From Spirosoma pollinicola (GTDB lineage: Bacteria > Bacteroidota > Bacteroidia > Cytophagales > Spirosomataceae), in assembly GCF_002831565.1 (NCBI RefSeq), contig NZ_CP025096.1, positions 62,001-126,000 of the forward strand: a stretch of 64,000 bases of DNA. The letters are read 5' to 3'. The notes under the pieces were generated by a model. The model searched no databases and was not told the DNA's origin. It saw only the letters and a program-made list of their open reading frames with translations. The position numbers and the translations under genes were made by a program. Each line of letters starts with the position of its first letter. The first letter of the stretch is position 1. Of this stretch, positions 35,248-42,699 are shown one piece after another.

Positions 35248-37797
35248 TTACTGCCGCGTTACTTTACTGGCACCGGAGGTTTCTGAATCCAGTTTATCGA
35301 CGTGACCAAAGTTAACGTGGCTGGCTCCACTCGCATCGACGGCCGCTTTGTTCACGCTAAGGCTGGTGGCTTCAATCTTACTGGCTCCGCTCAAATCGGC
35401 TTCCAGTACATCGACATGACCGCGCAATACGGCATTTGACGCACCAGACAGTTCAATATTCAGCTTTTCTACTGATCCATCAAACACCGTCCGGCAAGCG
35501 CCACTCATGTCGATATCAAGGTTTTTGTAGTTACCAAAACCAACCAGACTGGCTTTCGAAGCCCCCGACAGTTTCAACTGGTCAATGCTCGGAACGGTAA
35601 TTGTTAAGCCAACACGTTTCCGGTTTGTCCAGTCGAACAGACCACCCCGACGGTCGATTTTCACTTCGAGTGTACTGCCGTTTACCCGAACATCCATGTC
35701 GCTCATGTCTTCTTCTCGTCCATCGGCAACGACTTTGTACACATCCCCCTTGCGGAAACGAACGACAAAAGCACCTGCCACATCGACCTTCGAGAACGCG
35801 CTGACATTAAACTGGCGGGTATGATCGCTGATGTTATCGAAGTCGTCGCCCAATTCGCTGGATACCGCACTCTGTACATCGTCGGTCAGGTCGGTTACGT
35901 CATTATCTTCGTCGCTATCGCTGCGATCTTTTTCGCGCGGATAGTTAATGCAAACCAGGCCGTCATCTTTCGTAAACTTCCAGAGACTGGATGCCATTCG
36001 ATCCAGTTCTTTCTCGCCAAACTCATTGCGAATAAAGCGGGCAAAATCACGGGTCATGCGGAACGGTTTTTCGTAAGGCACCATCAAATCCATATCCAGA
36101 TCCTGCGCCCGGAAATGTGCTTTAGGCGTCAGTTCCAATGTTTCATCGAAGCGCACCGTCGAATCTTTGACCGCATATGTGTACTTAATCTGGCGAGCGT
36201 TAGCCTGGGCTTCAGCCCTGCTGCGACCCTGAGCCCGGAAGTATTGTATCAGACTAATGCCCGGTCCGTCGTAGCCTTTTACATCAATGGATGGGCGCCA
36301 GTTATCGTCATTCTCCACCTCGTTCATAGCGAACGTTGGCGTGACCCCTGAAATGTTCAGCACCTTCGTTTCTTCGACTGTTCCCCGACGCTGGAAGCTG
36401 GAAATGAGGGGGGTTGCACTGCCCGCAAAAACAACCAGGCTCACGAGCCACACACCAGCGAAGGTAAGCGCGGTACGGCTGTTGACGACACTACGGGTAG
36501 TGATCAACATAATACCCAGAATGGCCAGGCCCAGCGCCGGTATGATGCCTGTCAGGAAAGCCGCCAGCACCATTGGCAGTGTAATATCTGCCTGAAGAAA
36601 TTGAAGTGGGAAGTCCGAACCAGACCCAAAGTCACCAAAATGTGTACCCGTTTCCAAACCAATTGCTGCGCCCAATACGGCCAGGCAAACGATCATAAAG
36701 GCAAAGCCGAGCAAAAGCATGATCACACCGGCAAATACCCTAATCAATGATACAACTCCGTTCAGTAAAGGCCCCAGTGCGCTACCCAAACCGCCAATGA
36801 TCGTGGCAATAGCCCGAAATGGAAACAGAAGAATGCGAGTCAATGTGCTTTCCCGATCCGGTGTTTCATTAATGTTCAGATTCTGCTTGATACTATGCTC
36901 GATATTTGACAACGTAATGGGCTGTCCCTGCATTTCCATCTTTTCGGTGAGCGTGTTGGCCGCCGGGGCAATCATCCACAGCACAATGTATAGCAGGAAA
37001 CCTACGCCAAAGAACACAATACCCAGTACGAACAACAGTCGAACAATACCCGTATCGATACCAAAATAGGCGGCAATACCCGAGGAAACGCCCCCGAGCA
37101 CCTTATCTTCGGGATTACGGAAAAACTTTTTTACGGTTTTATCGTCTTCAATTGTCATAACACCCGGCAAGGCAATCCACATAGCAACGTAGACGATAAA
37201 GGTAAAGCCACTCAGGCCACCAAAGAACCCGCCGGGCCCATTCGATGCGCCACTCAAAGCGGGTAAGCCAATGAATAGTCCCACAAAAATTAAGCGGACC
37301 CAGACCACATCCATGTTGAAGTAGTGAGCCAATCCGGCACAAACACCACCGAGGGTTTTCCGGCGTATATCACGCACCAATCGGCGCGGGCCGGTATAGG
37401 TCCCTGACGGCTGAGATGCGAATGGAGCCGCCGTTGGGTTGGCTGTTTGATTGCTTTTGTTCTGCGTTCCCTTTCCCGGACCCTGTGCCGAATGACGGCC
37501 CCCGTTAGTCACCAGCACTTCTTCTTCCTCTACGGCTTCGAAGTCGGCAACGGTGCCCATAGCGGCAACGAGTTCATTGACATCCTCAAGGGAAACAACT
37601 TGTTTATCAGCCGATTTTAGTTTGGCAAGAAGCTTCTCGGCAATCCGGTTTTCGATGTCCGTTACAATCTCCTGACTGTCTTCGTAGGTCGAAAAGTACT
37701 GTTGTACCGTTGTCAGGTAATTTTTAAGCTTATCGTAGCCATCCTCTTCTATATGGAAGATGACACCACTTATATTTATACTGATGGTCTTTTTCAT
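35248..37797 (-). CDS. PspC-domain membrane protein with C-terminal GIN/DUF2807 domain
   Basis: 849 residues. An N-terminal helical segment (about 1-85) precedes two PspC domains (KTLGGVCAGLAHYFNMDVVW near 145 and KVLGGVSSGIAAYFGIDTGI near 232), each with membrane helices, then more helices to about residue 475. A soluble region follows, ending in a right-handed beta-helix GIN domain (LSGASKASLVGFGNY and repeats of SGAS). PspC proteins respond to envelope stress. It is 35 bases after a PadR regulator, which is a recurring pair in Bacteroidota and probably represses it. Confidence 0.9.
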   Translation of the reverse strand: MKKTISINISGVIFHIEEDGYDKLKNYLTTVQQYFSTYEDSQEIVTDIENRIAEKLLAKLKSADKQVVSLEDVNELVAAMGTVADFEAVEEEEVLVTNGGRHSAQGPGKGTQNKSNQTANPTAAPFASQPSGTYTGPRRLVRDIRRKTLGGVCAGLAHYFNMDVVWVRLIFVGLFIGLPALSGASNGPGGFFGGLSGFTFIVYVAMWIALPGVMTIEDDKTVKKFFRNPEDKVLGGVSSGIAAYFGIDTGIVRLLFVLGIVFFGVGFLLYIVLWMIAPAANTLTEKMEMQGQPITLSNIEHSIKQNLNINETPDRESTLTRILLFPFRAIATIIGGLGSALGPLLNGVVSLIRVFAGVIMLLLGFAFMIVCLAVLGAAIGLETGTHFGDFGSGSDFPLQFLQADITLPMVLAAFLTGIIPALGLAILGIMLITTRSVVNSRTALTFAGVWLVSLVVFAGSATPLISSFQRRGTVEETKVLNISGVTPTFAMNEVENDDNWRPSIDVKGYDGPGISLIQYFRAQGRSRAEAQANARQIKYTYAVKDSTVRFDETLELTPKAHFRAQDLDMDLMVPYEKPFRMTRDFARFIRNEFGEKELDRMASSLWKFTKDDGLVCINYPREKDRSDSDEDNDVTDLTDDVQSAVSSELGDDFDNISDHTRQFNVSAFSKVDVAGAFVVRFRKGDVYKVVADGREEDMSDMDVRVNGSTLEVKIDRRGGLFDWTNRKRVGLTITVPSIDQLKLSGASKASLVGFGNYKNLDIDMSGACRTVFDGSVEKLNIELSGASNAVLRGHVDVLEADLSGASKIEATSLSVNKAAVDASGASHVNFGHVDKLDSETSGASKVTRQ

Positions 37798-37832
37798 TGC
37801 GGTCCGACGATTCGGTTTATGAATAGAAAAGG

Positions 37833-38240
37833 TTAAGCGTTGGCTGGAGGAATGGTTGGATCTGGCGAGGGTGAAACTGTTACTGCCCCGTTCGTAATTT
37901 TCTTGTGTAGTTCGATCTTGCCGACAATCGAGTTAACGGATTCGGCAAGCTCCTGCCAGGTATCGTTGAGTGCTTCTAATGAATTACGACCCAGATCGGT
38001 CAGGATGTAGTATTTACGTGGCGGCCCGGATGTGGACTCGACCCATTTATAATCGAGCAGACCGGCATTTTTCAAACGGGTTAGCAGCGGGTACAATGTG
38101 CCCTCCACAACCATGATCCTGGCGGAAGTCAGCTCGTCAAGCATATCGGAGGCATATATTTCACCCCGCGATATGATGTGCAAAATGCAGAACTCCAGAA
38201 TTCCCTTCCGCATTTGCACCTGAGCATTTTCTATATTCAT
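37833..38240 (-). CDS. PadR family transcriptional regulator
   Basis: 135 residues. PadR winged helix with LEFCILHIISRGEIYASDML, VVEGTLYPLLTRLKNAGLLD and the wing SGPPRKYYILTDLG. Usually a dimer repressor of its own operon; the promoter upstream contains three AAGGTAC repeats. First gene of the PadR/PspC operon. Confidence 0.93.
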   Translation of the reverse strand: MNIENAQVQMRKGILEFCILHIISRGEIYASDMLDELTSARIMVVEGTLYPLLTRLKNAGLLDYKWVESTSGPPRKYYILTDLGRNSLEALNDTWQELAESVNSIVGKIELHKKITNGAVTVSPSPDPTIPPANA

Positions 38241-38271
38241 TGGTATCTAGGATTTCGTTAATTTCTTATAT

Positions 38272-38307
38272 CAAAGGTACAATAAGGTACTATGCGATGC
38301 AAGGTAC
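38272..38307 (-). promoter_or_regulatory. PadR/PspC promoter with three AAGGTAC repeats
   Basis: On the minus strand TTG (38302-38300), 20 bases, then TACCTTTG (38279-38272) match the Bacteroidota promoter. AAGGTAC occurs at 38274-38280, 38284-38290 and 38301-38307 (plus strand), the last as the palindrome AAGGTACCTT. Two of the three cover the -7 and -33 elements, so a repressor bound here, most likely PadR, would block transcription. Confidence 0.6.
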
Positions 38308-38671
38308 CTTTTGTTTTTCATTCCTATTCAGGTATTAGTGGCAAAAAAACAGGGGTGAATGGTTGGGTGTCAGTTTATGTGATCAGCACCAACGGCAAAC
38401 TCGATCCGGTAGGGCTATTGATCCATGAGCAGGCCCATCAAATCCTCTGACCGGGCAAGTGTCTGGCCCAGGGTGGGGTAGAAAACCGATCAGGACATGG
38501 AGCAGATTGTCGCCTGGAAGCCCCAAATGAGCGGACATGGGCATCATTAGTTGAACGGCCTTCGGGTTGAGTTGCCGAATCATCCCCTGGGATCGGTTTC
38601 CGACATGGCCAACGGAAAGCGGTGCATAAAAAGCAGCCGTTGTTGGAGGTGCTTTTGTGGGTCCAAAATCA
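38308..38671. other. Stretch without a supported gene after the PYP-like gene
   Basis: A minus-strand open frame (38383-38760) overlaps the end of the PYP-like gene in another frame. Its translation past the overlap has no recognised motif and its only ATG lies inside the PYP-like gene, so it is not called. No terminator hairpin was seen. Confidence 0.4.
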
Positions 38672-39052
38672 TCAGGAATATGACTTACGATCGACCAAGA
38701 AATATTGGTAGGGGCTATGACTGGCTTTAAGCAGCCGCAATCGCACTTTGGTCGGCTCACAAACGTAGGTCAGGATATAATCCAGCTCTTCGTCCAGATC
38801 AGGCAACGCATATTTAGCGGCCACCATCCGATTGTTAGCGCAGGGAGCAATCTCGGTAAAGTAGTATTTGCCGATCGCATAATCGGTGTCAATGCCGGTT
38901 AGGTGCGATTCCGATTTGCAATAGGCGAGCACTACCCCTTCCCGACTCATGCGAACAATGCCAAATGGAGCCTCGTTGAGTTGGTTGGGGGTCTGCTGAT
39001 CCAGCCAGTCGAGCAGCAACGGATCAGAAAAAGCAGGAATTGATTGGTTCAT
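38672..39052 (-). CDS. Photoactive-yellow-protein-like PAS protein
   Basis: 126 residues (PYP has 125) from the ATG at 39052. The PAS core aligns to PYP without gaps to the chromophore site: Tyr44, Glu48, Thr52 and Cys71 correspond to PYP Tyr42, Glu46, Thr50 and Cys69, in AYCKSESHLTGID and YYFTEIAPCANN. PYP Arg52 is Ile here. The later PTKVRLRLLKA matches PTKVKVHMKKA. In PYP the cysteine carries p-coumaric acid. No tyrosine ammonia-lyase or coumarate ligase gene is in this window, so photoactivity is inferred. It is the last gene of a minus-strand operon with two light/PAS kinases, 10 bases after the multi-PAS kinase. Confidence 0.78.
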   Translation of the reverse strand: MNQSIPAFSDPLLLDWLDQQTPNQLNEAPFGIVRMSREGVVLAYCKSESHLTGIDTDYAIGKYYFTEIAPCANNRMVAAKYALPDLDEELDYILTYVCEPTKVRLRLLKASHSPYQYFLVDRKSYS

Positions 39053-39062
39053 TGAGGCAACT

Positions 39063-41624
39063 CTAGGCGTATAGCAATTTAGGTAAGTAAACCCGGAAGG
39101 TAGCGCCTTCGCCCGGCTGGCTGGTGGCCGTGATGGCACCGTTATGGTTTTCAACAACCTTCTGGCAGATCGCCAGCCCGATGCCCGTTCCGACATACAC
39201 ATCCTTGCCGTGCAAGCGCTGGAAGACCTGGAAAATTCGATCCAGAAATTTCTCATCGAAGCCAATGCCGTTATCAATCACATTGATTTCATAAAACAGC
39301 GGGATGTTCCCCGTTTCCATGGAGGTGGCGCCCAGTGTTGGTCGGGCGACAGCAGGCAGGTCTTCTGCTGACAGCAATCGGGCGGTGATCTGAATTCTGG
39401 GCGAGACGCCCGGCAAGCGATACTTGAGGGCGTTGGATAGCAGGTTCGAAAACAGTTGTTGCAACTGGGTCTTATCGCCGTGAAGAATGGGCAGCTCATC
39501 CCAATGTAGGGTAGCGGCAGATTCCTGAATCGTTACGCTTAAATCATCGACGATGTGCCCTAGCAGATCGCTTAGGTTTACCGATTCTGGCTTTGCCAGT
39601 TGGGTATTGATCCGGGAATAAGCCAGCAGGTGTTTAATGAGTTTTGACATTCGCTGCGCTGCACTTTGCATACGCTCGATGATATCCAGCCCGGCCTCAT
39701 CCAGCCCGGCCGCATATGTAGCTGCCAGGATACTGCCAAACGATTGAATCTTACGCAGGGGCTCCTGTAAATCATGACTGGCCACGTACGCAAATTTCTG
39801 AAGATTATCGTTACTCCGGCGCAGGTCGTAATTAGCCGTTTCAAGCGCCTGCTGCTGGTGTTTCAGATTCGTGACGTCCAGAAACGTAAACAGAATCTGA
39901 TTGCCATGCTGAATGAGTGATGACTGAAACCAACCCTGAATACCGTCACTAAAAAAGGGCATCAGCCACTCTTTGGGTTGGCCGCTTTCGGCAACAATAA
40001 CCATCGAGTCGAACAGTTCCTGCCCCTGCTTACCGGGGAAAAGCGTTCGTACACGTTGGTTAATCAATTCATGGTCCGATCGGTTGGTTGTTCGCCGTTG
40101 GGTTTCGTTAACCAGTTTATAAATAAAATCAATTATCCGGCCGGGCTGTCCATCGATTGCGGTTTCACGAACGGGCTCAAACAGAACCATACCCGACGGT
40201 TGGGTATCCATAATCAGTTTCATCAATTCGTTATGTTGCCGCTGGGCCAGTTGCGTTTTGTGGGCCTCCGTTACATCCATGTAAGTCATCAACACCCGAT
40301 CGGTAGACCCGGAGTTGCCAATCAGGGAGAACTCGGTATCAAACCATCCCGCCGACGAGTCGGTATAATCGGTCAAGATCATGCGCTGGGATTGCCCGGT
40401 TCTCAGGGTTTCGCGCAAGGCAAAGTCAAGCATCCCCCCCCGAAAACGGGGAAACAGGGTCAGTAAATCCTGACCAAGCAGTGCCTCTGCCGAATACCCC
40501 GTGATGTAGGTATTCATGGGATTGCTCATGCGGTAGCGGAAATCAAGGATGGTGCGTTCGGGCGAATTATCCCGAATGGCTTCCCAAAGCACCAGGCCCG
40601 CCGGTGTGCTGTTGTTGATCGTTTCCAGCAGGAGCGCCTGCTGCTGTACTTGCTCCTGGGCCAGTTTCTGGACTGTTTTATCCTGAATGGTCAGCACGAA
40701 ACCATTGCCCCGCTTCACTGCCGACAGGTCGTACCAGCCGGGTCCACAACCAAAATCAAGAGTTCGTTCGGTTTTGAAGGGCTTGCCCGTTTCCACCAAA
40801 GCGATATAATTGTCCAGTAAACCGTTTTCTTGCGTTTGCGGAATCAGGTCGAGAAGGGTACGCCCCAGTAACTCCCTGTCGGATAAACCGGTAAGTTCGC
40901 CATGCACCTTATTTTGCAACACATACCGAAAATCAAGGAGCCGACCCGCCGAATCACGCACCGCGTCGAAAGCGACGATGGCATGCTGCGAACCGTTCAG
41001 CACGGAGTTCAATAGTTCGGCCTGTTGATGATGAGCCAACTGAGCCAGTTTAGTTTGGGTAATATCCGTAATTGCCAGCAGTAGCTGATCAGCCTTCGGG
41101 CTAATGGAAATCGTGAACCAGCGCACCTTTTGTTCGATGGTAAACGGCAGTTCGAACGTTATCGAATGCTTGTCTTCAATCGCCAAAATAGCCCGCGAGA
41201 GCAAACCTGATGCTTCGGCATTGGGCAACACAGACGTAAGCAACTGCCCTTCTACGCTGGAACCGGGTTGTCGAAAAATTTCTTCCAGCAGGCGATTGAT
41301 CCGAACGAACTGAAAATTAACCAGGCGACTGTGGTTGTTTTCCTCCTGCCTTACTGCATTCATCACGGCAATTCCCATGGGCACCTGATTAATCACCTCG
41401 TCAAGAATGTGTACCTGCTGTTGAGCAAGTGCCATCGTTTTTTTGACTGCCGTAATATCATTATAGGTGATCATAATCCCGGTGGGTACCCGAACAATTT
41501 TCACTTCCCGCCATGTATCGAATTCTGGATAATAATGTTCTGTTGACAGCGGCTGCTTCGTGTCAAAAACTTTCACATATTCCTCAAATAGTCCGTTGAT
41601 CCTCGTAGCGGGATAGATCTCCAC
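39063..41624 (-). CDS. Multi-PAS sensor histidine kinase, C-terminal part (after frameshift)
   Basis: About 853 residues, no membrane helices. It begins in mid PAS domain (EIYPATRINGLFEEYVKVF), so it is the rest of the protein whose start is at 42205. Four more PAS domains follow (QVHILDEVINQVPMGIAV, AELLNSVLNGSQHAIVAF, LETINNSTPAGLVLWEA, LMKLIMDTQPSGMVLFEP), then HisKA with ASHDLQEPLRKIQSFGSIL and HATPase with DNGIGFDEKFLDRIFQVFQ and GTGIGLAICQKV. A stand-alone start would be the GTG at 41624, which has no support. The kinase core is like that at 2792-4267. Confidence 0.85.
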   Translation of the reverse strand: MEIYPATRINGLFEEYVKVFDTKQPLSTEHYYPEFDTWREVKIVRVPTGIMITYNDITAVKKTMALAQQQVHILDEVINQVPMGIAVMNAVRQEENNHSRLVNFQFVRINRLLEEIFRQPGSSVEGQLLTSVLPNAEASGLLSRAILAIEDKHSITFELPFTIEQKVRWFTISISPKADQLLLAITDITQTKLAQLAHHQQAELLNSVLNGSQHAIVAFDAVRDSAGRLLDFRYVLQNKVHGELTGLSDRELLGRTLLDLIPQTQENGLLDNYIALVETGKPFKTERTLDFGCGPGWYDLSAVKRGNGFVLTIQDKTVQKLAQEQVQQQALLLETINNSTPAGLVLWEAIRDNSPERTILDFRYRMSNPMNTYITGYSAEALLGQDLLTLFPRFRGGMLDFALRETLRTGQSQRMILTDYTDSSAGWFDTEFSLIGNSGSTDRVLMTYMDVTEAHKTQLAQRQHNELMKLIMDTQPSGMVLFEPVRETAIDGQPGRIIDFIYKLVNETQRRTTNRSDHELINQRVRTLFPGKQGQELFDSMVIVAESGQPKEWLMPFFSDGIQGWFQSSLIQHGNQILFTFLDVTNLKHQQQALETANYDLRRSNDNLQKFAYVASHDLQEPLRKIQSFGSILAATYAAGLDEAGLDIIERMQSAAQRMSKLIKHLLAYSRINTQLAKPESVNLSDLLGHIVDDLSVTIQESAATLHWDELPILHGDKTQLQQLFSNLLSNALKYRLPGVSPRIQITARLLSAEDLPAVARPTLGATSMETGNIPLFYEINVIDNGIGFDEKFLDRIFQVFQRLHGKDVYVGTGIGLAICQKVVENHNGAITATSQPGEGATFRVYLPKLLYA

Positions 41625-42205
41625 AAGGTTTTTCCCAGCAGGTCCTCTCGTTTGTAGCCGCTCATGCGCAGACCAGCCTCATTGATCATCACAAACCGGA
41701 AGTCAGTAACCATACCCGCTTCGTCGCAGATAGCTTCGAAAACAGTAATTCCATTGATGGATGCATTAAAGGTTTCCTCCAGAACATGAGCCCGACGGGC
41801 TGCGTCTGCATCGGCCTTACTCTGAGAAATGTCGTTGTATGAAACAACTACGCTGTTTTCGCCAAGCGGTACAGCCGAAACATCGCACCAGGCCGGTATG
41901 GCCAGCCCAGGTCGGTGGTACGAAAATTCAAATTGGGCCGGTAATCCTGTTTCTACCACCTGGCGATAGCGATCATCCAGACCGGTACCGACCAGATGGG
42001 GGTACAAAACGGGAAAGGTACTTCCCAATAACTCAACGGCCGGCCGACCCAGGTTGCGCTCGGCCACAGGGTTTACCATTGTCAGCCGTAAAGCAGACTT
42101 GTTATTACTGCTGTCCTGCACCAGTTGATAGACCATAACGGCGTTCTGCGAAGCACTCAATACACTTTGCAGCAGGATGGATGGAGATAGAGTAGATAGC
42201 GACAT
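41573..42205 (-). CDS. Multi-PAS sensor histidine kinase, N-terminal part (before frameshift)
   Basis: 210 residues read in this frame: one complete PAS domain (about 12-130) and the first half of a second, ending in LLGKTLWRSIP and a stop soon after. In the -1 frame from the G GGA AAA site the text becomes LLGKNLVEIYPATRI and joins the downstream part, as PAS domains require. Combined length would be about 1045 residues with six PAS domains. If the frameshift is real and not programmed, the kinase is a pseudogene. Confidence 0.8.
   Translation of the reverse strand: MSLSTLSPSILLQSVLSASQNAVMVYQLVQDSSNNKSALRLTMVNPVAERNLGRPAVELLGSTFPVLYPHLVGTGLDDRYRQVVETGLPAQFEFSYHRPGLAIPAWCDVSAVPLGENSVVVSYNDISQSKADADAARRAHVLEETFNASINGITVFEAICDEAGMVTDFRFVMINEAGLRMSGYKREDLLGKTLWRSIPLRGSTDYLRNM
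41630..41636 (-). promoter_or_regulatory. G GGA AAA slippery heptamer at the kinase frameshift
   Basis: On the minus strand CTG GGA AAA ACC in the zero frame gives the heptamer G_GGA_AAA, the correct phase for a -1 slip, and the next domain text is in the -1 frame. An AGAGGA lies about 12 bases upstream, like the stimulatory element in dnaX, but Bacteroidota make little use of Shine-Dalgarno pairing. No strong downstream hairpin was seen. A one-base deletion in the G/A run explains the same data. Confidence 0.4.
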
Positions 42206-42265
42206 GCACTGGGTAGGTTACTAGTCAACGAGGTTAGGAAGACGGTACTAATTCGTGTTTGTTGC

Positions 42266-42694
42266 TTAAGGCTTAAACTGCTGACTGTGGATCAGCCAGA
42301 AGTTAATGGCTTGACTTATCATATCACTTACCTGGTGGTAACTTTCCGGTTTTATCAGGTAAGCATTTGCCCCCAGATCATAGGCCCGGCGCATATCTTT
42401 GGGATTATCCGATGAGCTGTACACAACCAGGGGCATGTAGCGAGTCCGGCTGTTGGCCCGTACCTGCTGAATAACGTCAAAACCGCTATGACCAGGAAGT
42501 TTCAGGTCGATAAGCACCAGGTGAGGCATGGCCGGGCTTTTGCCTTTATAGTCCCCCTGTTCAAGCAAATAATCGATGGCTTCGCTCCCACTGGTCAAGA
42601 TCAGAAAACTGGGTGGCTGCTCCATACGACTGATGAGACGCCGGAAGATATCGGACTCATCGGCGTTATCTTCAATGTAAAGTACCTCAAGCAT
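42266..42694 (-). CDS. Single-domain response regulator (Rcp1-like)
   Basis: 142 residues, one receiver: IEDNADESD, phosphoacceptor in LIDLKLPGHSG (about residue 63), YSSSD and the lysine in LIKPESY. It starts five bases after the bacteriophytochrome stop, the classical Cph1-Rcp1/BphP-BphR arrangement, so it should take phosphate from that kinase. The output is unknown. Confidence 0.92.
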   Translation of the reverse strand: MLEVLYIEDNADESDIFRRLISRMEQPPSFLILTSGSEAIDYLLEQGDYKGKSPAMPHLVLIDLKLPGHSGFDVIQQVRANSRTRYMPLVVYSSSDNPKDMRRAYDLGANAYLIKPESYHQVSDMISQAINFWLIHSQQFKP

Positions 42695-42699
42695 TCGTT

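Noticed and set aside
38383..38760. 125-codon minus-strand frame after the PYP-like gene
   Set aside because: Its start lies inside the PYP-like gene in another frame and the product has no recognised motif.
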